Below the pieces are notes generated by a model. That model searched no databases and was not told the origin of the DNA. It worked only from the letters and a program-made list of their open reading frames with translations. Both the position numbers and the translations under genes were made by a program. A stretch of 64,000 bases of DNA from Asticcacaulis sp. YBE204. Lineage in GTDB: Bacteria > Pseudomonadota > Alphaproteobacteria > Caulobacterales > Caulobacteraceae. Positions 18,622-27,810 of the stretch are shown piece after piece (the first letter of the stretch is position 1; each line of letters starts with the position of its first letter). The stretch is from contig NZ_AWGF01000019.1 in assembly GCF_000495855.1 (NCBI RefSeq), positions 21,479 to 85,478 on the forward strand, in the 5' to 3' direction.

Positions 18622-19422
18622 ATGTTGAAAACCGCCACCGCCCTGATCACTGCATCGCTGTTCTTGTCGGCCTGCGTCGGCGCCCCGCTGACCGATGCCT
18701 CCAGTTTGTCGGCGACGAACAATCTGAAGCCGGGCAAAACAGGACGCACCACGACGGAGGAATATCGCGACACGACAGCCCTGAACGGCGTGAAACGCGT
18801 CTATCTGCATCCGACACGGCTGATGACAGGGTCGAGCACGCGCTACACGCTGAAAGATAACGAACGCCTTCTGGTTCTGACCGAAGTCGAAGCGCAGCTC
18901 TGCTTTGAACTGGCCGAACGCTATGAGATCGTCGCCGATGCCGCGTCGAGCGATGCTCAGGTCCATTCGGCGGTAACGTGGTTCGAGCCGACCGGCACGG
19001 CGGGCTCAGGCGCGGCGGCCGCGGTCAATTTCTTTATCCCCGGCCCGCTCGGTCTGCGCGTGCCCGGTTCGCTTGGCGGACTGGCAGCGGAGGCCGAACT
19101 GAAACAGGGCAAGACGCAGGTCGCGGCTATCGTCTGGGCGCGTCAGGCGCAGGCGCTGGGGACCGACTCGCCGTCCCTGTCGCGGCTGGGCGACGCCCTG
19201 CAATTCGCCGAGCCGTTCGGCGACGATGCGGCGCGGGTCATGTCGCCGGAGCCCCTGCCTGCCAAGCGCACCTATACGCAGGCAACCGACCCGTGCCTGA
19301 AATACGGCGGACGGATCAATGAAACCGGCTTTGTGCTCGATCGCGTGACGGGTGTTTATGTCCCAACCGACCGCACCAAGGCGATGGACAAGGCGAAGGA
19401 TAAAAAAGACTCCGCTAAATAG
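18622..19422 (+). CDS. DUF3313-like lipoprotein
   Basis: 266 residues. A lipoprotein signal ends LSAC with the acceptor Cys at 18. The following part (LSATNNLKPGKTGRTTTEEY, VKRVYLHPTRLMTG) resembles the DUF3313 family of envelope lipoproteins, in which a beta domain is followed by a Gly/Ala-rich segment; here GTAGSGAAAAVNFFIPGPLG is that segment. The C-terminal Lys/Asp-rich tail (KAMDKAKDKKDSAK) is unusual. Divergent from the Tat-exported protein gene and overlapping the convergent gene at its stop by 8 bases. Function is unknown. Confidence 0.6.
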   Translation: MLKTATALITASLFLSACVGAPLTDASSLSATNNLKPGKTGRTTTEEYRDTTALNGVKRVYLHPTRLMTGSSTRYTLKDNERLLVLTEVEAQLCFELAERYEIVADAASSDAQVHSAVTWFEPTGTAGSGAAAAVNFFIPGPLGLRVPGSLGGLAAEAELKQGKTQVAAIVWARQAQALGTDSPSLSRLGDALQFAEPFGDDAARVMSPEPLPAKRTYTQATDPCLKYGGRINETGFVLDRVTGVYVPTDRTKAMDKAKDKKDSAK

Positions 19423-19825
19423 CTTTATCCGGCACGTCCAGCCGGCGGCACCCCCATGCGGCCATCACACCCTGAGCCATAAGCGTCAGATTGTGAGCTT
19501 CGATGAGGCTGTACATCTGCCGGTTGGCGTCCGTATCGTTGCCGATAGCTTCAATGCGCCACGCCGTTTCGACGGCACTTACGTCCTCGCAATGCACCGG
19601 CGGCACATCCCAGAAACACCCTCCACTGTGGCACATCGGATAGGCGATCAGACGCTTTTCATTGAGCGCACGTTCCAGCAACGGACGCAGGGCCTCGACC
19701 GTCTGAACGGATACCTCTGGATCAGGGAAGCGTGCCTTGAACGGTAACCGATCCGGATTGACGTATTCGCTGGCCCCGACAGACGTGAACAGGCACAGAC
19801 CCATCATCGTCAAGGTAAACTTCAT
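19415..19825 (-). CDS. Small secreted protein of unknown function
   Basis: 136 residues with a probable Sec signal peptide (hydrophobic 4-17, cleavage near GAS-EY). The mature part has five cysteines, including the cluster CHSGGCFWDVPPVHC at about 65-79 and one near the C-terminus in WGCRRLD, which suggests disulfides in the periplasm. I recognise no family. It lies one base downstream of the aminotransferase gene, so it could be the last gene of that transcript. Confidence 0.55.
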   Translation of the reverse strand: MKFTLTMMGLCLFTSVGASEYVNPDRLPFKARFPDPEVSVQTVEALRPLLERALNEKRLIAYPMCHSGGCFWDVPPVHCEDVSAVETAWRIEAIGNDTDANRQMYSLIEAHNLTLMAQGVMAAWGCRRLDVPDKAI

Positions 19826-19826
19826 C

Positions 19827-21218
19827 TTACAGCGCCCGTAATTGCGGTTCGGCTTCGTTCAGCGAGGTCTCGATGGTCGAAACCAGTTGATCGATCTCGG
19901 CTTCACTAATGATCAGTGGCGGACACATGACGATCGAGTCGCGGATACCGCGCACCATCAGGCCGTTCTTGATGCAGATATCGCGGACCAGCGGCCCGGC
20001 CGTGCCTTCAGCGCCTTTGAAGCGTGTACTCGTGCCTTTTTCCGCAACGATTTCTACCGCGCCGATCAGGCCTAATGAGCGCACTTCACCGACCAGCGGA
20101 TGCACGGCGAGGCGCTGCAAGGCCTTGGCCAGATAAGGTCCGGTCACGTCGCGCGTGCGGGTGATCAGGTCTTCGCGCTCCATGATCTCGATATTGCGCA
20201 GCGCCACGGCGGCGGCGGTCGGGTGACCGGAATAGGTGTAGCCGTGGACGAAATCGCCGCCGGTTTTCAGCACCTCGACGATAGCGCCCGACACGCCGAC
20301 CGCCGAAATCGGCAGGTAGCCCGACGACAGGCCCTTGGCCATGGCGATAATGTCCGGTTTGACACCGTAGTGCTGGTGGCCGAACCACTGCCCCAGCCGC
20401 CCGAAGCCGCAGATAACCTCGTCGCAGATCAGCAGGATACCGTATTTGCGGCACAGGGCGTCGACCTTCGGCCAGTAGGTTTCCGGCGGGATAATCACCC
20501 CGCCCGCGCCCTGCACCGGCTCGCCGATAAAGGCGGCGATCTTGTTCGGCCCGACGCTGAGAATCCGGTCCTCGATGTCCTTCACACAGGCGTCGGCGAA
20601 GGCGATCGGGTCTTCGCCAAAGCCTTCATTGAACATGTAGGGTTGACGGACGTGCTCGATCCCCGGCACCAGCGGCCCGCCCTGAGCGTGCATGAAACTC
20701 ATCCCGCCCAGCGACATGCCGGCGACCGTCGAGCCATGATAGGCGTTGCGGCGGCTGATGATGACATTACGTTCCGGCTGCCCCTTAAGCGTCCAGTAGT
20801 GGCGCACCAGACGCAGCACCGTGTCATTGGCTTCCGAGCCCGACGAGTTGAAAAAGACGTGTTTGAGGTCGGGATTGCCCTCGGACATCTTGTCGGCGAT
20901 CTTCGCCGCCAGACGGATGGCCGGTTCGGTCGCCGTCTTGAAGAAGGTATTGTAATAGGGCAGTTCCAGCATCTGCTGATAGGCGACCTCGGCCAGTTCC
21001 GTGCGCCCGTAACCGACATTGACGCACCACAGCCCGGCCATGCCGTCGAGCAGCGATTTACCGTCGATATCCGTGATCACACAGCCTTCGGCATGGGTGA
21101 TTATGCGGCTGCCGCCGAGGTCTTCGAGCAGTTGGTAGTCGGCCTGCGCGGGCAGATGATGGGCCAGATCAAGCGCCTTGAGTTCAGCGGATTCGTTGTG
21201 GCTTGCAGGAGCGGGCAT
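19827..21218 (-). CDS. spuC: Class III aminotransferase, putrescine/polyamine-pyruvate type
   Basis: 463 residues. A PLP-dependent fold-type I enzyme: NSSGSEANDTVLRLVRHYW, NAYHGSTVAGMSLGGMSFMH, the cofactor-ring motif ICDEVICGFGRLG, and the Schiff-base Lys in IIAMAKGLSSGYLPISAVG. The pattern is that of SpuC/YgjG-like polyamine:pyruvate transaminases, which convert putrescine to aminobutyraldehyde. ATG 21218 is used; an upstream start at 21293 would add a non-conserved peptide across the promoter. A perfect 18-bp palindrome (21303-21320) lies about 85 bases upstream. It is downstream of puuD on the same strand. Confidence 0.83.
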   Translation of the reverse strand: MPAPASHNESAELKALDLAHHLPAQADYQLLEDLGGSRIITHAEGCVITDIDGKSLLDGMAGLWCVNVGYGRTELAEVAYQQMLELPYYNTFFKTATEPAIRLAAKIADKMSEGNPDLKHVFFNSSGSEANDTVLRLVRHYWTLKGQPERNVIISRRNAYHGSTVAGMSLGGMSFMHAQGGPLVPGIEHVRQPYMFNEGFGEDPIAFADACVKDIEDRILSVGPNKIAAFIGEPVQGAGGVIIPPETYWPKVDALCRKYGILLICDEVICGFGRLGQWFGHQHYGVKPDIIAMAKGLSSGYLPISAVGVSGAIVEVLKTGGDFVHGYTYSGHPTAAAVALRNIEIMEREDLITRTRDVTGPYLAKALQRLAVHPLVGEVRSLGLIGAVEIVAEKGTSTRFKGAEGTAGPLVRDICIKNGLMVRGIRDSIVMCPPLIISEAEIDQLVSTIETSLNEAEPQLRAL

Positions 21219-21302
21219 GGCAGACCTTGCGGTGAAAGTGGGAATATCCGCACTATAGCTGTACGGCGGCGTATGGAAACAGCCTAAATGCAATCGACGG
21301 CA

Positions 21303-21320
21303 AAATTGTGATCACAATTT
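21303..21320. promoter_or_regulatory. AAATTGTGATCACAATTT palindrome, putative GntR operator (site 2)
   Basis: A perfect 18-bp palindrome in the gap between puuD and the spuC-like gene. It is the longest of the five related sites and the best candidate for a full operator. Confidence 0.7.
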
Positions 21321-21331
21321 AGACTACGCGC

Positions 21332-22084
21332 TCAAATTGGATGGCCCCGCAAGGCCGCCCCCATCAGTTCAAAAAAGGTCTGCCGGTCACGATGGCGGTC
21401 CGGTTGCCATTCGGGATGCCACTGCACCCCCAGCACCTGAGCGCCGCCGATATTGGCACTGAAGCCTTCGACGATGCCATCGGGTGCGACGGCCTCGACG
21501 GTCAGGCCGTCGCCCAACACATCGACTCCCTGAAAATGCACGGAGTTGACGCTTAGGCTATCGTGCAGAACGGCTCGCGCCAGCACGCCGTCCGGCGTCA
21601 GGGCGACCTCGTGCGTGTGGTCGAACATGGCGTCAAAGGCAACATCGGCAGGCGCGTGGTGGTCGATGCGGTTGGAGCCCGGCGCCGCCTGCCCCAGATC
21701 GCGCCTGAGCGTCCCGCCCAACGCCACATTGATCTCCTGAAAACCACGGCAGATGCCGAAGACCGGACGCCCCGCGATGATCAGACTTTCAATCAGACTC
21801 AGGGCTACCTCGTCGCGCGCCGGATCGAACGGCCCCTCGCCGTCCGCCTGCCCATAGCGGTGCGACTCGACGTTCGACGGCGAACCGGTCAGCAGTAAAC
21901 CGTCGAGCCGTGACGCCACGGCCTGCGCGTCGAAATAACCGGTAATGGCCGGGATCAGTAGCGCCGAACACTGGCCGTAGGTCATGGCGGCGCGCACATA
22001 CCGGTCCATGACCGCCTGCGCCATTTCGACACCGAAATCGCGGTGACAGCACATGATGCCGACGACCGGAAGCGGCTCACGCAT
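21332..22084 (-). CDS. puuD: Gamma-glutamyl-gamma-aminobutyrate hydrolase
   Basis: 250 residues of the class I glutamine amidotransferase/peptidase C26 type. Catalytic residues are visible: Cys112 in VFGICRGFQEINVALGG, and His223 and Glu225 in LGVQWHPEWQ. PuuD splits gamma-glutamyl-GABA into glutamate and GABA, the fourth step of the Puu pathway. The start is 4 bases after the stop of the transporter ATPase gene, so it is the last gene of the pot transport unit. That links uptake and breakdown of putrescine in one transcript. Confidence 0.9.
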   Translation of the reverse strand: MREPLPVVGIMCCHRDFGVEMAQAVMDRYVRAAMTYGQCSALLIPAITGYFDAQAVASRLDGLLLTGSPSNVESHRYGQADGEGPFDPARDEVALSLIESLIIAGRPVFGICRGFQEINVALGGTLRRDLGQAAPGSNRIDHHAPADVAFDAMFDHTHEVALTPDGVLARAVLHDSLSVNSVHFQGVDVLGDGLTVEAVAPDGIVEGFSANIGGAQVLGVQWHPEWQPDRHRDRQTFFELMGAALRGHPI

Positions 22085-22087
22085 GGC

Positions 22088-23206
22088 TTAACTCAGCAAA
22101 GCCGCAGGGGCGCAGGCATTGAACGACAGCCACACCTTTTCATCCCACGTAAATTCTTCCTGATCCCAGCGTGTCAGGTTCGAACGCAAAACCTTGACCA
22201 TCCGACCGCTCTCCAGCTCGATCTCATAGACCGTTTCCGACCCCAGGTAGGTCATCAGGCGGATCGTCCCGGCGACGATATTGTAGCCGTCGGGCGCGTC
22301 TTCCATTTTCGCCGGCTTGTGGTCGAACTTGTCCATTTCGATCTTTTCCGGCCGCAGCGCCGCCCAGACCGTCGCACCGGTCGCGCCGGTCACGCCGTGG
22401 TCGAGATAGATGTCGCCGACGTCCTTCGTCTTGATGATCGCATGGTCCGGCTTGTCGATATCGAGGGTGCCTTCAAACAGATTCACGCTGCCGATAAAGT
22501 CGGCGACGAAGCGCGAATTGGGGAACTCATACAGATCGAACGGCGTCGCCACCTGTTGCAACAGCCCGCGATTCATCACGGCGCAGCGCGTCGCCATAGC
22601 CAGGGCTTCGTCCTGATCGTGGGTGACCATGATGAAGGTGATGCCGACCTTTTCCTGAAGCAGCGATAGCTCCGTGCGCATGGCGTCGCGCAATTTCGCA
22701 TCGAGCGCCGACAGCGGCTCGTCAAGCAGCAGGACGCGCGGCTTCTTGACCAGCGCGCGGGCCAGCGCCACGCGCTGGCGCTGGCCGCCCGACATCTGAT
22801 CCGGCTTACGCGGCCCGAACCCGGCCAGCTTGACCAGCTCCAGCGCCTCTTCGGCACGGGCGCGCGCCTCGGAACCGCCGATGCCGTCCATCTTGAGGCC
22901 ATAGGCGACGTTATCGAGCACCGTCATGTGCGGAAAGACGGCGTAGGACTGAAACACCATATTGACCGGGCGCTTGTTCGGCGGCGTGGTCGAGACGTCC
23001 TGACCGTCGATCAGGATGCGGCCTTCGGTCGGCATTTCGAACCCGGCCAGCATCCGCAGCAGCGTGGTCTTGCCGCAACCCGACGGCCCAAGCAGCGAGA
23101 AGAATTCGCCTTCCTTGATGTCGAGCGAGACATTGTCCACAGCGGTGTTCTTGCCGAAGCGTTTGGAGACGTTCTCGAAACTGATGATGGTTTTCGCTTC
23201 GGACAT
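22088..23206 (-). CDS. potG: Putrescine/spermidine ABC transporter ATPase
   Basis: 372 residues. Walker A GPSGCGKTT near residue 40, Q-loop in MVFQSYAVFPHMT, ABC signature MSGGQRQRVALARAL, Walker B VLLLDEPLSALD and the switch His in MVTHDQDEAL. A C-terminal TOBE-type domain (about 280-370, starting WAALRPEKIEMD) marks the spermidine/putrescine (PotA/PotG) group. It powers import through the two permeases encoded just upstream, one base from the previous stop. Confidence 0.9.
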   Translation of the reverse strand: MSEAKTIISFENVSKRFGKNTAVDNVSLDIKEGEFFSLLGPSGCGKTTLLRMLAGFEMPTEGRILIDGQDVSTTPPNKRPVNMVFQSYAVFPHMTVLDNVAYGLKMDGIGGSEARARAEEALELVKLAGFGPRKPDQMSGGQRQRVALARALVKKPRVLLLDEPLSALDAKLRDAMRTELSLLQEKVGITFIMVTHDQDEALAMATRCAVMNRGLLQQVATPFDLYEFPNSRFVADFIGSVNLFEGTLDIDKPDHAIIKTKDVGDIYLDHGVTGATGATVWAALRPEKIEMDKFDHKPAKMEDAPDGYNIVAGTIRLMTYLGSETVYEIELESGRMVKVLRSNLTRWDQEEFTWDEKVWLSFNACAPAALLS

Positions 23207-23207
23207 G

Positions 23208-24080
23208 TTATTTCTTCTCCGTGCCGTGACCGGCGGTCAGGGCGTCGGAGCCCTGGAATTTGAGCGCAAGGAAGGTCAGCAGCACCGTGACGACGATCAG
23301 GATGGTCGAGGCCGCATTAATCTCCGGCGTCACCGCAAAACGCACCATCGAATAGATCTGCACCGGGAAGGTCACCGTATCCGGCCCTGACGTGAAGAAG
23401 GTAATGACGAAATCATCGAGCGACAAAGTGAAGGCCAGAAGCCCGCCCGCGATCAGCGACGGCTGGATATGCGGGATCAGCACGTCGATCAGGGTGCGCC
23501 ATTCGCTGGCGCCCAGATCCTTGGCGGCTTCTTCGAGTTCGCGGTTGAAAGACGCCAGCCGAGCCCGGACGACCACGGCGACAAACGGAAAGCTGAACGA
23601 GATGTGGGCGATGATGATGGCGCCCAGATTGAGTGGCCACGGCAGGCCCTGCGGCCACGGAAATATCTTGGCAAAGAAGACCAGCATCCCGACGCCCATG
23701 CAGATTTCCGGCACGACGATCGGAATGGCCAGCCCGGCGTCGAACGCCGTCCGACCGCTGAAACGGAACCGCCACAGAACGATGGCCGCCATAGCGCCAA
23801 CGATGACCGACAGGATGGTCGAAAACAGCGCGATAACCATCGAATTGGTAAAGGCCATGATCAGGCTGTCGTTCGTCAGCGCCTTGACGTAGTATTTCAG
23901 GGTGAAGCCTTGCCAGACGACGTTGCGCTTGGAATCGTTGAAGGAGAACACCATCAGCGAGATCAGCGGTGCGTAGAGGAACACCGTGACCGCGACCAGC
24001 CACGCCTGAATAGGCCAGCGGCGCAGATATTCCAGCGGACCCGGCGGTGTCTTTTTCACTTTGATAATGGTCTCGCTCAT
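23208..24080 (-). CDS. potI: Polyamine ABC transporter permease (PotI/PotC type)
   Basis: 290 residues with six membrane segments. The cytoplasmic EAA loop that docks the ATPase is seen as LEEAAKDLGASEWRTLIDVLIPHI. The TFPVQIYSMVRFAVTPEINA segment is typical of PotC/PotI. Start and the previous stop overlap (ATGA, 24077-24080), indicating translational coupling with the other permease. Confidence 0.9.
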   Translation of the reverse strand: MSETIIKVKKTPPGPLEYLRRWPIQAWLVAVTVFLYAPLISLMVFSFNDSKRNVVWQGFTLKYYVKALTNDSLIMAFTNSMVIALFSTILSVIVGAMAAIVLWRFRFSGRTAFDAGLAIPIVVPEICMGVGMLVFFAKIFPWPQGLPWPLNLGAIIIAHISFSFPFVAVVVRARLASFNRELEEAAKDLGASEWRTLIDVLIPHIQPSLIAGGLLAFTLSLDDFVITFFTSGPDTVTFPVQIYSMVRFAVTPEINAASTILIVVTVLLTFLALKFQGSDALTAGHGTEKK

Positions 24081-24988
24081 CCCATGCCCCGCTTCTTCGC
24101 CGAGTTGTTGAGAAAGCCCTGAATGGCGATGCCGATAAAGGTCAGATAGACGAGCAAAAACGCCAGTGCCGCTCCGAACGGCCAGTTATTGGCGCGCTTG
24201 AACTGCGATTCGATGACATTGGCGATCATCTGGGAATCCGTACCTCCCAGCAGGTCCGGCGTCAGATAGGCCCCAAGCGCCGGAATGAAGGTGATCAGTA
24301 CGCCCGACGCGATCCCTGCCCCGGCCAGCGGCACGACGATCGAAAACAGGGTACGGATGTGGCCAGCCCCCAGATCGAGGGACGCTTCGAGCAGCGAACG
24401 ATCCAGACGGTCCAGCGTCGAATACAGCGGCAGGATCATGAACGGCAGGTGGACATAGACCAGCCCCAGAATGACCGCGAAATTATTGTATAACAGCTCC
24501 ATCGGCTGGAATTCGCCCAATGGCGCCAGACCGATCACGGTCATGAACCCCGACGCGTTATTCCACAGAAAATGGTAGGTCTGATTGACGTAGCCTTCCG
24601 TGCGCAGAACGGCGATCAGTGCGTAGGTACGGATCAGCAGATTGGTCCAGAACGGCAGCATGATCAGCAGCAGGAACCATGGCTTCCATTTTTCCGGCGC
24701 GAAGGTGATGGCCAATGCGACGGGAAAACCGATCACCACGCACAAAAACGTGGTCAAGGCCGCGATCCACAGCGATTTGGCAAAGATGCCGAGATAGAGC
24801 GGCTCCAGCGCCTTGGCATAGTTGGCCCAGGTGCCGGTAAAGGCGATATCGACCAGCCCCTCGTTCTGGCCGAAACTGTACAGCCAGACTATGCCCAGCG
24901 GTACGAAGAAAAAGAAAACCAGCCAGACGAGCGGCGCGCTCAGCATGGCGGCGAACATACCCTTGGCCTGACGCCAGCTCTGTTCCAT
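24077..24988 (-). CDS. potH: Polyamine ABC transporter permease (PotH/PotB type)
   Basis: 303 residues. Six membrane segments with the EAA loop LLEASLDLGAGHIRTLFSIVVPL and the PotB/PotH-like segment LPFWTNLLIRTYALIAVLRTEG. ATG 24988 follows a purine-rich GGGGGACGGG site and gives an N-terminus that leads into the first helix; the start at 25027 would add a basic peptide and is less likely. It lies between the binding protein gene and its partner permease. Confidence 0.9.
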   Translation of the reverse strand: MEQSWRQAKGMFAAMLSAPLVWLVFFFFVPLGIVWLYSFGQNEGLVDIAFTGTWANYAKALEPLYLGIFAKSLWIAALTTFLCVVIGFPVALAITFAPEKWKPWFLLLIMLPFWTNLLIRTYALIAVLRTEGYVNQTYHFLWNNASGFMTVIGLAPLGEFQPMELLYNNFAVILGLVYVHLPFMILPLYSTLDRLDRSLLEASLDLGAGHIRTLFSIVVPLAGAGIASGVLITFIPALGAYLTPDLLGGTDSQMIANVIESQFKRANNWPFGAALAFLLVYLTFIGIAIQGFLNNSAKKRGMG

Positions 24989-25054
24989 ACCCGTCCCCCG
25001 TCCAAGTCGACGAAACGAAAAAAACACGCCGGGTTGCCCCGGCGCGATCGTGGA

Positions 25055-26155
25055 TCAGGACGCCTTGATCTTGGTCATGGCGTCTTCGTAGACCTGAGCC
25101 TTGGTTTCGTCGAAGGCCGCGTATTCGCAACGCGCCAGCACGTCGGCCGGCGGGAAGATGATCGGATTGCTCTTGTAGCTGTCCGGCATCAGGGCCTTGG
25201 CCGCGGCATTGGTCGTCGGGTAAAGAATGGTTTCGAAGATTTCCTTCGAGGCCGTCGCATCCATCATATAGTTGAGGAACTTGTGCGCATTGTCGGGGCG
25301 TGGAGCGTCCTTCGGTATGCACCAGTTGTCCGAATTGAGCTGCGAGCCTTCTTTCGGGATGATGAAATCGATGTCGTCATCCTCGGCCTTGGCCTGAGCG
25401 ATGTCGCCATTATATTCCAGCACCAGATCGACGTCCTTCGACATCAGCATGTCCTGACCGTCATCTTCGTGGAAGGCCTTGATGAAGGGCTTCTGCTTGA
25501 TCAGCATCGCCGTAACCTTGTCGATGGTCGCCTGATCGATGCCGTTAACCGAGTGCCCCAGATACTTGGCCCCCAGACGGATCATGTCGCCCGCTTCAGA
25601 CAGGACGGCGATCTTGCCCTTGAACATGTCGGAATCGAACAGATATTTCCACGAATCCGGCACAAAGCCCGCTGGCATTTTCGATTTGCGGTAACCGATG
25701 CCGAGCACCAGCCAGGTATAGGGTGCCGACCATTTGCGGCCCGGATCATAGGCCACGTCGATAAAGGCCGGGTCGATGTTTTTGAGGTTGGGCAGCTTGG
25801 CGTGGTCAAGCGGCAGCAGCAGATCGGCCTGGCTCAGGCGCTCCACGAAGTCGTTCGACGGCACGATGACATCGAAGCCGGAATTGCCGGTCTTCATCTT
25901 GGCGAACAGTTCGTCATTGGTCGCAAAAATCGACATATTGACGTCGATGCCCGATGCGGCTTTGAAATCCGCTAATGTTGTCTCACCGATATAGGTAGCC
26001 CAGTTGTAGAAGTTGAGCTTGGCTTCTTCGCCCCCAGCCGCCGGTTTTGCCGCCTGAGAGCAGGCACCTAGTCCGCCGAAGCTGATGCCGATGGCGGCAG
26101 CCCCAAGGCCTTGCAACAGCGAACGGCGCGAGGCGCGATGACGTGAAGAGTTCAT
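25055..26155 (-). CDS. potF: Periplasmic putrescine/polyamine-binding lipoprotein
   Basis: 366 residues. The signal has both a twin-arginine-like RRSLLQG and a lipobox LGAC with Cys32, so the mature protein is probably a lipid-anchored solute-binding protein. PotD/PotF features follow: LNFYNWATYIGETTLADF, FDVIVPSNDFVERLSQADLL, VDLVLEYNGDIAQA, and FIIPKEGSQLNSDNWCIPKD with its amine-contacting acids. It is the first gene of the transporter operon. A TGTGATCACG site lies 200 bases upstream. Confidence 0.9.
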   Translation of the reverse strand: MNSSRHRASRRSLLQGLGAAAIGISFGGLGACSQAAKPAAGGEEAKLNFYNWATYIGETTLADFKAASGIDVNMSIFATNDELFAKMKTGNSGFDVIVPSNDFVERLSQADLLLPLDHAKLPNLKNIDPAFIDVAYDPGRKWSAPYTWLVLGIGYRKSKMPAGFVPDSWKYLFDSDMFKGKIAVLSEAGDMIRLGAKYLGHSVNGIDQATIDKVTAMLIKQKPFIKAFHEDDGQDMLMSKDVDLVLEYNGDIAQAKAEDDDIDFIIPKEGSQLNSDNWCIPKDAPRPDNAHKFLNYMMDATASKEIFETILYPTTNAAAKALMPDSYKSNPIIFPPADVLARCEYAAFDETKAQVYEDAMTKIKAS

Positions 26156-26226
26156 ATCCCATCTCCTTCAAGGCTTCAAACGCCGGCCTTTGCGGGACAA
26201 GGCAGCGCGGTGGTGCATTTTAAGCC

Positions 26227-26270
26227 GCGCATCTGATCCGAAAACCGTTGCACACTTTTCGGGATGCGCT
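26227..26270. repeat. 44-bp dispersed palindromic element, copy 1
   Basis: Begins GCGCATCTGATCCGAAAACC and ends CACTTTTCGGGATGCGCT; the two ends pair. The copies at 39303-39346 and 61224-61267 have exactly the same length. It sits in the potF leader region. Confidence 0.8.
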
Positions 26271-26358
26271 TTGAGCCAGAGCGGGACCCATTCGGCCCCC
26301 TCCTGAATGTGACGATAAGTTAACAGAATACGGGAATGACATTCTGTCAACCGGCTTC

Positions 26359-26368
26359 TGTGATCACG
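26359..26368. promoter_or_regulatory. TGTGATCACG near-palindrome, putative GntR operator (site 3)
   Basis: One mismatch from the perfect TGTGATCACA. It lies upstream of potF, with a TTGACA hexamer on the minus strand (26345-26350) 8 bases downstream that could be a -35 element. Confidence 0.5.
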
Positions 26369-26395
26369 TTCGCAAATGCGGTAATTATTTACAGA

Positions 26396-27787
26396 TCAGG
26401 CGTTTCTCAGATACCAGTCGTAGTCGAGTTCGGTCACTTCCTCGAAGAAGCGCGCCTGTTCGGTTTTCTTGACCTTGACGTACATGTCGACGAAGCGATC
26501 CCCCAGATAGTCGCGCAGGACCGTCGACTTATCGAGATAATCGACCGCCGCATACCAGTTAGTCGGTAAGGTCGCGCCCGTTTCCGCCGCCACGGCATAG
26601 CCGTTGCCGACCACTGCCAGGCCGGGATCGGTCTTTTGCGTGATGCCGTGGTGGGCACAGGCCAGAATCGCGGCCAGCACCAGATAGGGGTTGCCATCGG
26701 CTCCTGCGACGCGGTGTTCGACGTGGCGCGTATGGGCGGGACCGGCGGTGACGCGAAGGGAGACCGTGCGGTTATTCACCCCCCAGGTCAGGCCGACCGG
26801 GGCGTAGGAATTGGCCTTGAAGCGCTTGTAGGAGTTGGCCCCCGGCGCGAGGATACCCATGCAGTCGGCCAGATGATCCTTCATGCCGCCGATCATGGTT
26901 TTGAGCAGGTCCGAGCCTTCCGGGTGTTCGGCGGCGCACAGGTTCTTACCATCTTTGTCGGCGACCGACACATGGACGTGAAAACCGGAACCGGCGCGAT
27001 CGGCCCACGGCTTGGCCATGAAGGTTGCCTCGATACCGAGGCTGAGGGCTACGCCCTTGGCCATGCGCTTGTACAGCACCGCGTCGTCCGCAGCGCGCAG
27101 GGCATCGGGCTTGTGCTTGAGCGTCAGTTCGACCTGACCCGGCGCGAACTCCGAAATCGCCCCTTCGAGCGGGATGTTCATCACATCCGCCGTCTCCCAC
27201 AGGGTGCGGAAGAACTCGCCGTGCGCCTCGACCTCGGGCAGGCCATAGACCTGAATACCCTTCGGCGTCTCATTGGTGTTGAAACCGCGCGCGGGGACAA
27301 GCTGTCCGTCCTTGCGCTCGATATCGACGAGGTAATATTCCAGCTCGCACGCCACCACCGGCGTCAGCCCATCGGCCGTGTAACGGTCCAGCACCCCTTG
27401 CAGGACATGGCGCGGATCGAGGTCGTTGGGCTTGCCGTCAAGCTCATAGAGCGACAGCATGACCTGACCGACGTCGTCGCCCAGCCACGGCGCGGGCGTC
27501 AGCGTCCCCGGCACCGGCCTTGCGACACGGTCCGCGTCGCCGTCTTCCCAGACGAGACCCGTGTCCTCGCAATCGGCCCCCAACGTATCGACCACCAGAA
27601 TCGACCCCGGCAGGAAACGCCCGTATTCATAGATCGGCAGCAGTTCATGCCGTCGTAACCGCTTACCGCGCGGCACCCCGGTCATCGAAGTGAACAGTAT
27701 CTCGAAATAGTTTATTTCAGGGTGCGCATCGAGAAAGGCTTTGGCTTCGTCAACGGTGGCGACCATGGGGTGCGGGGGTAGTGACAT
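26396..27787 (-). CDS. Glutamine synthetase family protein, gamma-glutamylpolyamine synthetase-like
   Basis: 463 residues. Shares the PuuA-like layout with the gene at 9946 but is clearly divergent. It has the N-terminal MTGVPRGKRLRRHELLPIYE, the metal motif VACELEYYLVD, EFAPGQVELTLKHKPDALRA, the ATP-site GSGFHVHVSV, and NNRTVSLRVT with HVEHRVAGADGNPYL. The Tyr/Arg adenylylation site of GlnA is absent. It is likely to ligate glutamate to a polyamine or another amine. It lies 23 bases downstream of the GSA-like aminotransferase stop and upstream of potF. Confidence 0.82.
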   Translation of the reverse strand: MSLPPHPMVATVDEAKAFLDAHPEINYFEILFTSMTGVPRGKRLRRHELLPIYEYGRFLPGSILVVDTLGADCEDTGLVWEDGDADRVARPVPGTLTPAPWLGDDVGQVMLSLYELDGKPNDLDPRHVLQGVLDRYTADGLTPVVACELEYYLVDIERKDGQLVPARGFNTNETPKGIQVYGLPEVEAHGEFFRTLWETADVMNIPLEGAISEFAPGQVELTLKHKPDALRAADDAVLYKRMAKGVALSLGIEATFMAKPWADRAGSGFHVHVSVADKDGKNLCAAEHPEGSDLLKTMIGGMKDHLADCMGILAPGANSYKRFKANSYAPVGLTWGVNNRTVSLRVTAGPAHTRHVEHRVAGADGNPYLVLAAILACAHHGITQKTDPGLAVVGNGYAVAAETGATLPTNWYAAVDYLDKSTVLRDYLGDRFVDMYVKVKKTEQARFFEEVTELDYDWYLRNA

Positions 27788-27810
27788 TGGGCTCTCTTTC
27801 GTCCTCCCGC

